Source of the DNA: Lacisediminihabitans sp040549465 | GTDB lineage: Bacteria; Actinomycetota; Actinomycetes; Actinomycetales; Microbacteriaceae | Direction: 5' to 3' | Assembly (NCBI RefSeq): GCF_040549465.1 | Contig: NZ_JBEPTL010000005.1 | Location: 124,001 to 188,000 of the forward strand | DNA: 64,000 bases | Shown here: positions 7,764 through 16,157 of the stretch, piece after piece | How positions within the stretch are numbered: the first letter of the stretch is position 1 | How the letters are laid out: each line of letters starts with the position of its first letter | The notes under the pieces: generated by a model | Told to the model about the DNA's origin: nothing | Databases searched by the model: none | Seen by the model: only the letters and a program-made list of their open reading frames with translations | Program-made: the position numbers and the translations under genes

Positions 7764-9226
7764 CACGCAGGGCCCCATGGTCGCTGCGTCGAAGGCTCGT
7801 CCTGGCCGTTGTGGGGCTCCTCGCGGCGGTATCAATCGTCATCGGAGCGGTCAGCGTTCTCGCGCTGCAGGGGATTCTCATGCAAGGGCTCGATCGCCAG
7901 CTGACCCAGGCGACGGGTAGATCGGAGGGTGGGTTCGGCCAGATTGCGCCGGGCCAGCTGCTGACACGGGAGGAGATTCTCAACCAGCGCGTTCAGCAGA
8001 TCGTAAGCCGCCAGGGCCCAGGCACAGTCATTGCCATCGTGTCTGCCGACACGGTCGCGACCGCTGCCGTGAAGTCTCAGAACGGCACCCTTCAAGCGCT
8101 TTCCGTCGCGCAGTCAGGCCCGCTCCTCGCGGCGTCCACCGGTGTATCGACAACGGTCTCGCTGCCGGACGGACTCGGTGACTACCGGGTCACCGCAACC
8201 CAGCTGTCGAGCGGTATTCAGATAGTCACCGGCCTTCCCCTCGGTGATGTGCAAGCCGTACTTCTCCGGCTCGCGGCCGTGATCGCCGGCATCACCATCA
8301 TCGGCCTGGTCATCGCCGCCTTCGTGGGGATCTACATCGTGCGGGTCGCCCTACGGCCGCTCCAGAGAGTCGTCGCCACCGCCACGAACGTCGCAGAACT
8401 CCCGCTCGACCGCGGCGAGGTAGCTCTCGCCGTGCGTGTGCCGGACTCCGACGCCGACCCGAGCACCGAGGTCGGCCAGGTGGGTGCTGCCATCAACCGC
8501 ATGCTCGGGCACGTGGCATCCGCTCTCACGGCCCGCCAGGCCAGCGAGAATAAGGTGCGCCAGTTCGTGGCGGATGCGAGCCACGAACTGCGCACGCCCC
8601 TCGCCTCGATCCGCGGCTATGCAGAACTCACCAGGCGCGGTGACTACGAGTTGCCGGATGACGTCGTCCACTCGATCGGACGCGTCGAGTCGGAAGCCAC
8701 CCGCATGACCTCGCTGGTGGAAGACCTGCTGTTGCTCGCGCGCCTCGACGAGGGCCGCGATCTCGACAGCGAGCCGCTCGACCTCTTTCCGCTTCTCATC
8801 GACACGGTGAGCGACGCCCACGCCGCAGGCCCCGACCAAGAATGGGCGCTCGATCTGCCGGAGGAACCCGTGATCGCCCAGGGCGATGCCCCTCGCCTGC
8901 ACCAGGTAATCGCCAACCTGCTCGCGAACGCCAGGGTGCACACCCCGGCCGGAACCAGGGTTGTCGTCGGACTGGTGACCGAGGGGGAGAACGCCGTCAT
9001 CACGGTGTCGGATGACGGCCCCGGCATCCCCGACGACGTCAAGCCGATACTGTTCGAGCGTTTCGCTCGCGGTGACAGCTCCCGCTCCCGGGTGGCAGGC
9101 AGCACCGGGCTCGGTCTCGCCATCGTGAGCGCGGTAGTGGAGGGCCACCACGGCGCGGTCTCGGTCGAGAGCGAGCCGGGTTCCACCACCTTCAGAGTCG
9201 AACTGCCGCTAGCGGTGTCCCACTGA
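7760..9226 (+). CDS. Two-component sensor histidine kinase
   Basis: A 488-residue membrane kinase: helix 1 at about 13-37, an extracytoplasmic sensor region to about 170, helix 2 (AAVIAGITIIGLVIAAFVGIY, about 173-195), a HAMP linker, a HisKA domain with phosphoacceptor His275 in DASHELRTPLASIRGY, and a HATPase_c domain with N-box NLLANARVH, G1 box DDGPGIPDD, and G2 box STGLGLAIV. It is coupled by ATGA to the response regulator gene. The sensor domain is not one I recognise. An envelope stress or antimicrobial signal is plausible because the pair faces a MacA/MacB-like exporter, a common arrangement; that link is inference. Confidence 0.93.
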   Translation: MTRRAPWSLRRRLVLAVVGLLAAVSIVIGAVSVLALQGILMQGLDRQLTQATGRSEGGFGQIAPGQLLTREEILNQRVQQIVSRQGPGTVIAIVSADTVATAAVKSQNGTLQALSVAQSGPLLAASTGVSTTVSLPDGLGDYRVTATQLSSGIQIVTGLPLGDVQAVLLRLAAVIAGITIIGLVIAAFVGIYIVRVALRPLQRVVATATNVAELPLDRGEVALAVRVPDSDADPSTEVGQVGAAINRMLGHVASALTARQASENKVRQFVADASHELRTPLASIRGYAELTRRGDYELPDDVVHSIGRVESEATRMTSLVEDLLLLARLDEGRDLDSEPLDLFPLLIDTVSDAHAAGPDQEWALDLPEEPVIAQGDAPRLHQVIANLLANARVHTPAGTRVVVGLVTEGENAVITVSDDGPGIPDDVKPILFERFARGDSSRSRVAGSTGLGLAIVSAVVEGHHGAVSVESEPGSTTFRVELPLAVSH

Positions 9227-9311
9227 TTAGCGTTCCACTGGCGCGCGCCACTCGTTCGGCGTGCGCTGAGGTGGCAGACTTAACCCACCCGATCAGCGAA
9301 GGAACCCTGAA

Positions 9312-10157
9312 ATGCGTATTGCTGTAACTGGAGCCTCTGGAAAGCTGGGAAGGGCCGTCGTCACGCGACTGCGCGACTCAGGTCACACCGTCATCGGTCT
9401 CGATGTGGTCGGTGAGCGCGGTGCCGGCTTCACCAGGGTGGACTTCACCGACTACGGTCAGACGGCGGATGCCCTATTCAGCATCAACGACAGGCATGAC
9501 GGCCTCGACGCGGTCGTGCACCTCGCCGCGGCTCCGGCCGGCGGCATCCTGCCCGACTCCGCGACCTTCCACAACAACATGAACGCGACCTTCAACGTCT
9601 TCCAGGGGGCGCGTCGCGCAGGCATCAAGACCATCGTCTACGCGTCGAGCGAGACCGTGCTCGGCCTTCCGTTCGAGACACCGCCGCCCTACCTCCCCGT
9701 CGACGAGGAATACGAGACACGGCCGGAGAGCATGTATTCGCTGACCAAACACCTCGAGGAGCAGCTCGCCATCAAGCTCTGCCGATGGGATGTCGAACTC
9801 AGCATCACCGGCCTGCGTTTCTCCAACGTGATGAACGTCGCGGACTACGCCAAGTTCCCCGCATTCGACAGCGACGCCAGCTTTCGTCGCTGGAATCTTT
9901 GGGGCTACATCGATGATCGGGACGGCGCCCAGGCCATCGAGCGAGCACTCCTGTTGGGCAAGCCGGGCTTCGAGGCGTACATCATCGCCGCGGCGGACAC
10001 GGTGATGAGCCGTTCGAGCGCGTCGCTGGCCGCTGAGATATTCCCGGACGTCACCGTACGCAAGGAACTCGGCGAACACGAGACACTGCTGTCGATCGAT
10101 AAGGCCAGGAGCATCCTGGGCTACGATCCTCAGCACTCGTGGCGCGACCATGCCTAA
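9312..10157 (+). CDS. NAD(P)-dependent epimerase/dehydratase-family (extended SDR) protein
   Basis: The 281-residue protein has the extended short-chain dehydrogenase pattern: nucleotide-binding GASGKLG (residues 7-13), the acidic ribose-binding residue in VIGLDVVGE, VVHLAAAPAGG, and the catalytic YSLTK (Tyr142, Lys146) preceded by ASSETV. The overall form, with short substrate domain and WGYIDDRDGAQAIERAL near residue 200, resembles uronate dehydrogenases and UDP-sugar epimerases. The ATG follows AAGGAACCCTGAA. Its end overlaps the next gene by 8 bases. Exact substrate unknown. Confidence 0.85.
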   Translation: MRIAVTGASGKLGRAVVTRLRDSGHTVIGLDVVGERGAGFTRVDFTDYGQTADALFSINDRHDGLDAVVHLAAAPAGGILPDSATFHNNMNATFNVFQGARRAGIKTIVYASSETVLGLPFETPPPYLPVDEEYETRPESMYSLTKHLEEQLAIKLCRWDVELSITGLRFSNVMNVADYAKFPAFDSDASFRRWNLWGYIDDRDGAQAIERALLLGKPGFEAYIIAAADTVMSRSSASLAAEIFPDVTVRKELGEHETLLSIDKARSILGYDPQHSWRDHA

Positions 10158-11457
10158 ACGGGCCGCGCTCCAGAGAATCGTCGCAGCGATCGTTCTCGCC
10201 CTCGGGCTGGCGGGCGTTGCGACCCAGGGCGCGCAGGCGTTGGATGAGCCGAAAGTTCCCGAGCAGGTCGGAGCGTACTTCGCCACCGGCCTCGTGCCGC
10301 GTCTCGCCGACCTGTACGGCCCGGGTGCGAAGGCGGGAACGGGTATCGACTTCGATGCGACGACGAAGGTGGGCGGCATCCGTCGCGTGCTCTCCTGGAC
10401 CGACGGTTTTCTCGCCGGCACAAAGACCGACGCCCCGACCGAGCTGACCAATGACTGGGTGGCGCCCGTCACGATCAAGGTCGGCGTCGTCGCCGGACTC
10501 GCCACCGTGTGGATCAATCCCGCCAACGACCTGCCGGAGCTCGCCGACTTCGAACCCGGACCGTCGCTGGTCGACGCTCTGGCCAAGGCGTCGGCCTTCA
10601 CACTTCTGATTCGTGACGACGAACATTCGGCATGGTTCGCCACCGACGGCACCACCATCACCCCGCTCGTCGCCGGTACCTCCGGTGTGACTTCGGCGAT
10701 CACGCCGCCCGCCTACCAGGCAGCACTCATCGCGGCGAAGAAGATGGCTCCGGATGCCGCAGCACCAGCCAAGGGGCTGCTGGTCGCTGGCATCGTGCTC
10801 GGCCTCGTCGTCGTGATCCTGGCCGTGTTCATCCTGTTGCCGGATCGCCGCCGCCGAGCCCGCAAGGCGGCGGAGCCCGCTGGATCGAGCAACGGCTCGG
10901 ACAATTCAGCTGCGTCGGCGGAGCCCGTGACCGCGTCCGCCGCCGTACCTGCATCGCCCATGACCACGGTCGTCACACCCGAGCCAGAGGCGATCGCTCC
11001 GGTCACGTCGAGGCCGGCATCGACTGCGAAGCGCGTGACCAGGAAACCCGCAGCCACGAATCCGACCGCCGCCAAGCGGTCTGCCACGGGGAAGCCGGCC
11101 GCTCCCGCCGCGACGCGCGCTCCCGCCGCGACGCGCGCTCCCGCCGCGACGCGCGCTCCCGCCGCAGTCAAGGCTGCGCCAGATTCGTCGGCAGCAGTCA
11201 GGGCAGCGGCGCCGAAGAAGGCCGCAGTGCCTGCCAAGGTTTCCGGATCCGCGAAGCCGACCACGACCACGATACAGGCTCCAGCGAAGACTACGGTGAG
11301 CGGCACCTCGGCCACGAAGAAACCCCGTGCGGCACCGACGGCCTCGAAGTCTTCTGCGGCTTCTGTCGGCACACGATCCCAGCAGCGCCCAAAACCTGAG
11401 ACCCCGTCGCGCACGAAAACGACTCCGGCGGCACCTCCCACTGACCCGGCTGTCTGA
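10150..11457 (+). CDS. Exported single-pass membrane protein with long Ala/Pro/Lys-rich tail, function unknown
   Basis: A 435-residue protein I do not recognise. It has a signal peptide (residues 1-31, cleavage after AQA), an exported domain of about 170 residues with no obvious catalytic motif, a transmembrane helix at about 207-230 (LLVAGIVLGLVVVILAVFILL) followed by an RRRRAR stop-transfer cluster, and a cytoplasmic tail of about 200 residues rich in Ala, Pro, Lys, Thr and Ser. The tail carries a threefold 18-bp DNA repeat at 11101-11165 that encodes RAPAAT units. The start lies inside the end of the epimerase gene (8-base overlap), so the two are coupled. The tail is histone-H1-like in composition and could bind nucleic acid or be disordered; this is speculation. 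Confidence 0.7.
   Translation: MPKRAALQRIVAAIVLALGLAGVATQGAQALDEPKVPEQVGAYFATGLVPRLADLYGPGAKAGTGIDFDATTKVGGIRRVLSWTDGFLAGTKTDAPTELTNDWVAPVTIKVGVVAGLATVWINPANDLPELADFEPGPSLVDALAKASAFTLLIRDDEHSAWFATDGTTITPLVAGTSGVTSAITPPAYQAALIAAKKMAPDAAAPAKGLLVAGIVLGLVVVILAVFILLPDRRRRARKAAEPAGSSNGSDNSAASAEPVTASAAVPASPMTTVVTPEPEAIAPVTSRPASTAKRVTRKPAATNPTAAKRSATGKPAAPAATRAPAATRAPAATRAPAAVKAAPDSSAAVRAAAPKKAAVPAKVSGSAKPTTTTIQAPAKTTVSGTSATKKPRAAPTASKSSAASVGTRSQQRPKPETPSRTKTTPAAPPTDPAV
11101..11165 (+). repeat. 18-bp tandem repeat, 3.6 copies, inside a coding region
   Basis: The unit GCTCCCGCCGCGACGCGC is repeated exactly three times plus a partial copy. It encodes the repeating hexapeptide APAATR in the cytoplasmic tail of the preceding membrane protein. 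Exact copies at DNA level suggest recent slippage expansion. Confidence 0.9.
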
Positions 11458-11481
11458 CCGAGGCCACCGTCCGAGGCCGAC

Positions 11482-11557
11482 AAAACGCAGGAGATTCCGC
11501 CATATGCCGCATGGCAAGGTCAAGAATCGAAGCGTGTTACCGATTCTCCTGCGTTTT
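11482..11557. repeat. Inverted-repeat element, family A, copy 1
   Basis: AAAACGCAGGAGA (11482-11494) and its exact reverse complement (11545-11557) enclose 50 bases. The same arm recurs around an unrelated interior at 38298-38376. The element lies between the stop of the membrane protein and the rplJ leader. It could act as a transcription terminator, but no T-run follows. Confidence 0.75.
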
Positions 11558-11835
11558 CGAGAGCGGCACCGGCAGGTCGCGCGCCTGCGGCATCGCGCTG
11601 ACGCAGTTGCGCCGCGGCATCCGCATCCCCTAGTCTTGACGAAGCCAAAGACCGCCGGTTACTGGCGTGCGCTCGCAAGAGATGCCCGCCAGTCGAAGGT
11701 TCGCTCGAGCGAAAACCTGCGCAGGTGTATTGAGAAGTCTCCTTGGGATTCCGCTCCGTGCGTCTGCGCCGGAGCTTTTTTCGTTCCGCGGGCCTGCTGT
11801 CGGCCTCGACGCACGAAACCAACACAAGGAGCCAC
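11558..11835 (+). promoter_or_regulatory. rplJ promoter and L10 leader region with terminator-like hairpin
   Basis: This 278-base stretch holds no gene. TTGACG begins at 11636; downstream lies GCCAAAGACCGCCGGTTA, which looks like the actinobacterial rplJ leader, and at 11753-11775 a stem GCTCCG/CGGAGC is followed by six T residues. In bacteria the L10-L7/L12 complex binds this kind of leader and controls expression of its own operon. The hairpin position, 55 bases before the rplJ ribosome binding site, fits an attenuator. Detailed folding was not computed. Confidence 0.6.
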
Positions 11836-12351
11836 ATGGCGAACAAGGAAGCTTCGGTTGCCGAGCTCACGGATAAATTCCGCGACTCGACCGCTGTACT
11901 GCTGACCGAGTACCGCGGCCTCACTGTTGCCCAGCTCAAGCAGCTGCGCACCTCCCTCAGTGAGAATGCAACGTATGCCGTGGTGAAGAACACGCTGACC
12001 AAGATCGCGGCCAACGCTGCGGGGATCTCGTCTTTCGACGACGACCTCGTGGGTCCGTCCGCTATCGCATTTGTGCACGGTGACCCTGTCACCGTCGCCA
12101 AAGGTCTTCGCGACTTCGCCAAGGCAAACCCTCTGCTCGTGATCAAGGGCGGTTACTTCGACGGTAACCCCCTGACGCCAGAAGAGGTCATCAAGCTCGC
12201 TGATCTCGAAACCCGGGAGGTGCTGCTTGGCAGACTTGCCGGCGCCTTCAAGGCTTCGCTGTTCGGCGCCGCCTATCTGTTCAACGCACCGCTCGCGAAG
12301 GCGGTTCGCACCGTCGAAGCGTTGCGCGAGAAGCAGGATTCCGCCTCCTAA
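11836..12351 (+). CDS. rplJ: 50S ribosomal protein L10
   Basis: The 171-residue product is L10, the stalk base protein that anchors L7/L12 dimers on the large ribosomal subunit. Recognisable segments are FRDSTAVLLTEYRGLTVAQL near the N-terminus, VVKNTLTKIAA near residue 50 and VIKGGYFDGNPL near 105, with the C-terminal helix that binds L12 at the end. Start is the ATG after CACAAGGAGCCAC. The open frame extends upstream into the leader but that part is untranslated. rplL follows after 58 bases; rpoB, often next, is not here. Confidence 0.98.
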   Translation: MANKEASVAELTDKFRDSTAVLLTEYRGLTVAQLKQLRTSLSENATYAVVKNTLTKIAANAAGISSFDDDLVGPSAIAFVHGDPVTVAKGLRDFAKANPLLVIKGGYFDGNPLTPEEVIKLADLETREVLLGRLAGAFKASLFGAAYLFNAPLAKAVRTVEALREKQDSAS

Positions 12352-12409
12352 TTTCCGCAAGGAAACCCAGGTAGCGCGGTAGATAACAACAAACACAAGG
12401 AGAAACATC

Positions 12410-12793
12410 ATGGCAAAGCTCTCAAGCGATGAACTGATCGCAGCATTCAAAGAACTCACGCTCATCGAGCTCAGTGAGTTCGTCAAGAAGTTCGAAGAGG
12501 TCTTCGAGGTCACCGCAGCTGCGCCCGTCGCGGCTGCCGCTGCCGGCGGACCCGCCGCCCCCGTTGAAGAGGTCGAGGAGAAGGATTCCTTCGACGTCGT
12601 TCTCGAGGCGGCCGGCGACAAGAAGATCCAGGTCATCAAGGAGGTCCGCTCCCTCACCAGCCTCGGGCTCGGCGAGGCGAAGGCCGTCGTTGACGGCGCC
12701 CCGGGCGTTGTGCTCGAAGGCGTCAACAAGGAGACCGCAGAGAAGGCTAAGGCTCAGCTCGAAGAAGCTGGCGCCACTGTCACCCTCAAGTAA
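12410..12793 (+). CDS. rplL: 50S ribosomal protein L7/L12
   Basis: A 127-residue L7/L12: N-terminal dimerisation domain (to about 35), an Ala/Pro/Gly-rich hinge (APVAAAAAGGPAAPVEE), and the conserved C-terminal factor-binding domain EKDSFDVVLEAAGDKKIQVI through SLGLGEAKAVVDGAP. It forms the flexible ribosomal stalk that recruits translation GTPases. The ATG follows ACAAGGAGAAACATC. Length and order are standard. Two hairpins follow the gene. Confidence 0.99.
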   Translation: MAKLSSDELIAAFKELTLIELSEFVKKFEEVFEVTAAAPVAAAAAGGPAAPVEEVEEKDSFDVVLEAAGDKKIQVIKEVRSLTSLGLGEAKAVVDGAPGVVLEGVNKETAEKAKAQLEEAGATVTLK

Positions 12794-12798
12794 TTCGC

Positions 12799-12904
12799 GC
12801 CCTTCGGGGCTCGTACTTGCAGTGTGATCGACGTCTGATCGCGGATTCCTGTACCCAGAAATCCGCGTTCGGAGGGCGTCGCCCCTGAACGGGGCGGCGC
12901 CCTC
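12799..12904 (+). terminator. Terminator region downstream of rplL
   Basis: A small UUCG-tetraloop hairpin (GCCC/GGGC, 12799-12810) directly follows rplL. A much stronger stem follows at 12872-12904, GAGGGCGTCGCCCC against GGGGCGGCGCCCTC with a 5-base loop and one mismatch-like bulge, then GTGCGTTT. The second is the likely terminator of the rplJL operon. Confidence 0.7.
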
Positions 12905-13340
12905 GTGCGTTTAAGGCAACGACTGGAAACAGTCGATGTCATGGACCCACGAGGTTCCGGCCCCTGGTGCTGCGTTCGCAGCGTTGCGGTTACGCACCCA
13001 GGAAAAGGACCACACAATGCAGGAGAAATCACAGTGGCGACGAGTCGTCGACTGGATCGGGGCGTCGTCATCGGCGGTACGATGCCGGACGGCGAGTCGC
13101 GAGCCAAGCATCCGCCCAATACGAACTGCTGAGCACTTGCGGGAAGGCGCCCGTGTCCACCATAATGAGGACGCGATGACTCCCAGAACCTTGGGTATCA
13201 GAGCATGTTTTTTTCGAGTTGTACCCCATCGGCATCTGTACTAGACAGTCTTACCTTCTGGCTAGCCCTGGACTCCATGTGGCGAAGGGAAACAACTCGA
13301 TCTGGCCGGGATGGTGCACCATCCCGGTTGTACCCTGCAA
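12905..13340. other. Gene-poor stretch with a 22-bp palindrome
   Basis: These 436 bases contain no gene I can support. A GTG at 13034 with AGGAGAAATCACA before it opens a short frame beginning MATSRRLDRGVVI that stops after 33 residues; it may be a broken gene start. CCGGGATGGTGCACCATCCCGG (22 bases written with its centre) at 13306-13327 is a perfect palindrome just past the stop of the LacI gene and may terminate it. Confidence 0.4.
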
Positions 13341-14459
13341 TTACAGTGCGGTGGGTGTTCTCGAAATATCGGGGGCACCCACTTCTGTGTGTGTTGCCTT
13401 TGTGAATGTCGGCTCTGTGTCTGCCAGTTCGGTGGGAGCCGGCCGCGCGGATGCCGGAGCGGTGGAACTGCGGCGCACCCTCAGCGTCACCGGCATCGTG
13501 ATGTGCTCGTCGGCCAGGGTTTCCGGTGCGGCCGCGAGCCTCTCCATGATCAGTTCCACGGCTCGCCTGCCCTGCACGAGCGGATGCTGCTCGAGCGTGG
13601 TGAGCTCGAACATGTCTCCCAGGTTGTGGCCGTCGATCCCCACCACGGAGAGCTGGGCGGGCACCTGGATGCCCAGCTGTCGCGCGGCAAGCATCGCGCC
13701 GATCGCGACCTCGTCGCATCCGGCCATGATGGCTGTCGGCCTGGTGCGTGGATCACTGAGCGCGGTGAGCGCGCCGGAGTAGGCGCCCGGGATCGAATAG
13801 GGCACAGCGTGGAAGTCGTTCTCGTGCGAGAACCCGACCTCTGCCAGAGCCTGCCGGAAGCCGGCGAGGCGCTGGCCGTGCACCAGGAAGTCCATCTGCT
13901 CCTCCTGGTCGCCGCCGAGATGCATGATGCGGCGGTGTCCGAGGCTGATCAGGTGTTCTGTCAGGAACCGGGCGGCCTGCACGTCGTCGATGCTCAGGGT
14001 CGAGATGCCGTCCACGTGACCGCCGATGCCCACGATCGGCTTGCCGAGGGACTGGAGCAGGTCGACCTCGTGACGATTGAGCGCGATGCTCACAGCGATC
14101 ACGGCATCCACTCGCTTGCGCACCAGGAAGTAGTCGAAGATGCGTCGGCGCTGGTCGGCGTCCTCGCTGAGGCGGTAGAGGGTGAGGTCGTATCCCGCCG
14201 CGATGAGGGCGCTCTCGATGCCCTCGAGAACCTCGGCGAAAAACCAGCGATTGAGGAACGGGATGACGACGCCGACGTTGCGCGTCTGCCCGGTGACGAG
14301 ACTGGACGCGTTGGATGACACCACGTAACCGATGTCGGCCGCGGCCTTCTGCACGCGCAGGCGAGTCTCCTTGGAGACATAGCCGTGACCGCTGAGAGCC
14401 CGGGACGCGGTGGACTTCGACACTCCGGCGAGGCGGGCGACGTCGGCGATAGCGCTCAC
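13341..14459 (-). CDS. LacI-family transcriptional regulator of the adjacent sugar ABC operon
   Basis: A 372-residue LacI-type repressor: helix-turn-helix IADVARLAGVSKSTASRALSG at residues 3-23, hinge helix ending near 60, and a periplasmic-binding-protein-like effector domain (NVGVVIPFLNRWFFAEVLEGI onward). GTG at 14459 is chosen because GGAGGTGAGG lies 6 bases before it; the ATG at 14477 is part of that same ribosome binding site. The C-terminus has an unusual Pro/Ala/Thr-rich extension of about 35 residues (SSTAPASARPAPTEL). It is divergent from an alpha-glucoside-type ABC importer and two copies of a TGGAACCGGTTCC palindrome lie between them, so it probably represses both directions. Confidence 0.92.
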   Translation of the reverse strand: MSAIADVARLAGVSKSTASRALSGHGYVSKETRLRVQKAAADIGYVVSSNASSLVTGQTRNVGVVIPFLNRWFFAEVLEGIESALIAAGYDLTLYRLSEDADQRRRIFDYFLVRKRVDAVIAVSIALNRHEVDLLQSLGKPIVGIGGHVDGISTLSIDDVQAARFLTEHLISLGHRRIMHLGGDQEEQMDFLVHGQRLAGFRQALAEVGFSHENDFHAVPYSIPGAYSGALTALSDPRTRPTAIMAGCDEVAIGAMLAARQLGIQVPAQLSVVGIDGHNLGDMFELTTLEQHPLVQGRRAVELIMERLAAAPETLADEHITMPVTLRVRRSSTAPASARPAPTELADTEPTFTKATHTEVGAPDISRTPTAL

Positions 14460-14523
14460 GAGAACCCTCACCTCCATTGGCAGCAACAGTGCGGGGGAAA
14501 TCATAGCGATCTTCCCGCCGGTA

Positions 14524-14537
14524 TGGAACCGGTTCCA
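14524..14537. promoter_or_regulatory. LacI-type operator TGGAACCGGTTCCA
   Basis: A perfect 14-bp palindrome with central CG, the standard form of LacI-family operators. It lies 65 bases upstream of the lacI-type GTG and 277 bases before the solute-binding protein gene. A second copy differing in the last base is at 14670-14683, about 146 bases away, a distance that would permit looping. Confidence 0.75.
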
Positions 14538-14634
14538 CATTGGTGGACTTCTGGGGGCTCCGGCGATGGGGTGCGAGGGCACCGGTGGCGGTCGCACGTG
14601 ACCCAAACGTTAGACAATGGTTCATGCCAAGCGG

Positions 14635-14683
14635 TTGCATAAACTCCGCGCACTGCCGTAACTTGTGGGTGGAACCGGTTCCC
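14635..14683 (+). promoter_or_regulatory. Promoter and operator of the alpha-glucoside-type ABC operon
   Basis: TTGCAT (14635-14640) and TAACTT (14659-14664) are spaced by 18 bases and form a reasonable promoter. TGGAACCGGTTCCC (14670-14683), a 13-of-14 match to the operator at 14524, covers the predicted start of transcription, the classical position for repression. Induction by the transported sugar is inferred. Confidence 0.65.
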
Positions 14684-14800
14684 GATCCATCACCACGCGT
14701 TGCATGCTGGAGCCGGAGACATCCGCACTGTCCAGCCCGCGTTCATCGACAAACGGTCCGATGAGCATTCGACGGGACGACCTCAATGAGGAGGAGTTAC

Positions 14801-16144
14801 ATGAGTTCCATCCTGCATCGCCGCATCACAGCCCCACTCGTCTTTATGACAATCGCCGGGCTCGCGCTCGCCGGATGCTCATCGTCATCTGACGGCGGAT
14901 CGTCAAACAAGGGTCCGGGCGACGCCGGCAAGGCCGACGGTGTCGTCACCATCTATGGCACCATCGCCGACACCGAGGCGCAGCTTCTCGAACAGTCATG
15001 GGCGGGCTGGGAGAAGAAAAACAAGATCAACATCAAATACGAATCCAGCAAGGAATTCGAGGCGCAGATCAGCATCCGCGCCCAGGGCGGCAAGGCCCCC
15101 GACCTCGCGATCTTCCCGCAGCCCGGCCTCCTCGGCGACCTCGCCTCACGCGACTTCGTACAGCCGGCTCCGAAGGCCGTCGCGGCGAATGCGAAGAAGT
15201 ACTGGTCGAAGGACTGGTCGGCCTACGCGACCACCGGCGGCACCCTCTATGGCGCTCCGCTGATGGCGAGCGTCAAGGGCTACGTCTGGTACTCGCCGAA
15301 GCAGTTCGCGGCTTGGGGTGTCCAAGTTCCCAAGACCTGGGACGAGATGCTCACGCTGACCAAGACCATCCAGGAGAAGACCGGCAAGGCACCGTGGTGC
15401 GCCGGATTCGGTTCTGACGCGGCATCCGGTTGGCCGGGAACCGACTGGGTCGAAGACCTCGTGCTTCGCCAGGCGGGCCCCGCCACCTACGACAACTGGG
15501 TGAGCCACAAGACCAAGTTCACCGACCCGGCGATCAAGAAAGCCTTCGACTCGGTCGGCGAGATCCTGCTCAACCCGAAGTACGTGAACGCCGGTCTCGG
15601 TGACGTGAAGTCGATCAACGCCACCCCCTTCGGCGACGTGGCTCGGGTCGTCGGCGACGGCACCTGCGCCATGACCCACCAGGCGTCGTTCTTCGATGGG
15701 TTCCTCAGCGACCCGAAGAACGGCAACGCGAAAGTCGGACCGGATGCGGATGTCTGGGCCTTCCTCACCCCGCCGATCAAGGCGGGCGGTGGGCAGGCCG
15801 TCACCGGTGGTGGCGAGATCGTCGCAGCCTTCTCCAACGATGCGGACACTCAGAAGGTGCAGGAGTACCTCTCCAGCCCCGAGTGGGCGAATAGCCGCGT
15901 CAAGCTCGGCGGTGTGATCAGCGCGAACAACGGGCTCGACCCGAAGAACGCGTCCAGCCCCATCCTCGAGGACGCGATCAAGGTGCTGACCGACCCGAAG
16001 ACCACCTTCCGTTTCGATGCCTCGGACCTGATGCCCGGCGTGGTCGGAACCGGATCGTTCTTCAAGGGAATGGTCGACTGGGTCAATGGAACGCCGACGG
16101 ATCAGGTCGTGAAGACCATCGATGCGTCATGGCCGTCTAACTAG
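14801..16144 (+). CDS. Sugar ABC transporter substrate-binding lipoprotein (AglE-like)
   Basis: The 447-residue product is an extracellular family-1 solute-binding protein. It has a lipoprotein signal with lipobox LAGC (Cys26), a Ser/Gly-rich linker, and the binding-protein fold; GKAPDLAIFPQPG near residue 100 and the segment WCAGFGSDAASGWPGTDWVED near 195-215 (shown here as two adjoining pieces, WCAGFGSDAA and SGWPGTDWVED) resemble alpha-glucoside binding proteins of the AglE group. ATG at 14801 is chosen over 14786 because GAGGAGGAGTT lies directly before it. First gene of a three-gene importer operon. Which glucoside is bound is unknown, and no glucosidase gene is nearby. Confidence 0.88.
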   Translation: MSSILHRRITAPLVFMTIAGLALAGCSSSSDGGSSNKGPGDAGKADGVVTIYGTIADTEAQLLEQSWAGWEKKNKINIKYESSKEFEAQISIRAQGGKAPDLAIFPQPGLLGDLASRDFVQPAPKAVAANAKKYWSKDWSAYATTGGTLYGAPLMASVKGYVWYSPKQFAAWGVQVPKTWDEMLTLTKTIQEKTGKAPWCAGFGSDAASGWPGTDWVEDLVLRQAGPATYDNWVSHKTKFTDPAIKKAFDSVGEILLNPKYVNAGLGDVKSINATPFGDVARVVGDGTCAMTHQASFFDGFLSDPKNGNAKVGPDADVWAFLTPPIKAGGGQAVTGGGEIVAAFSNDADTQKVQEYLSSPEWANSRVKLGGVISANNGLDPKNASSPILEDAIKVLTDPKTTFRFDASDLMPGVVGTGSFFKGMVDWVNGTPTDQVVKTIDASWPSN

Positions 16145-16157
16145 CAGCACTCACGGG

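Noticed and set aside
12936..13244. Small open frames after rplL (66-102 residues)
   Set aside because: No conserved motif and conflicting frames; only a possible broken start at 13034 was noted.
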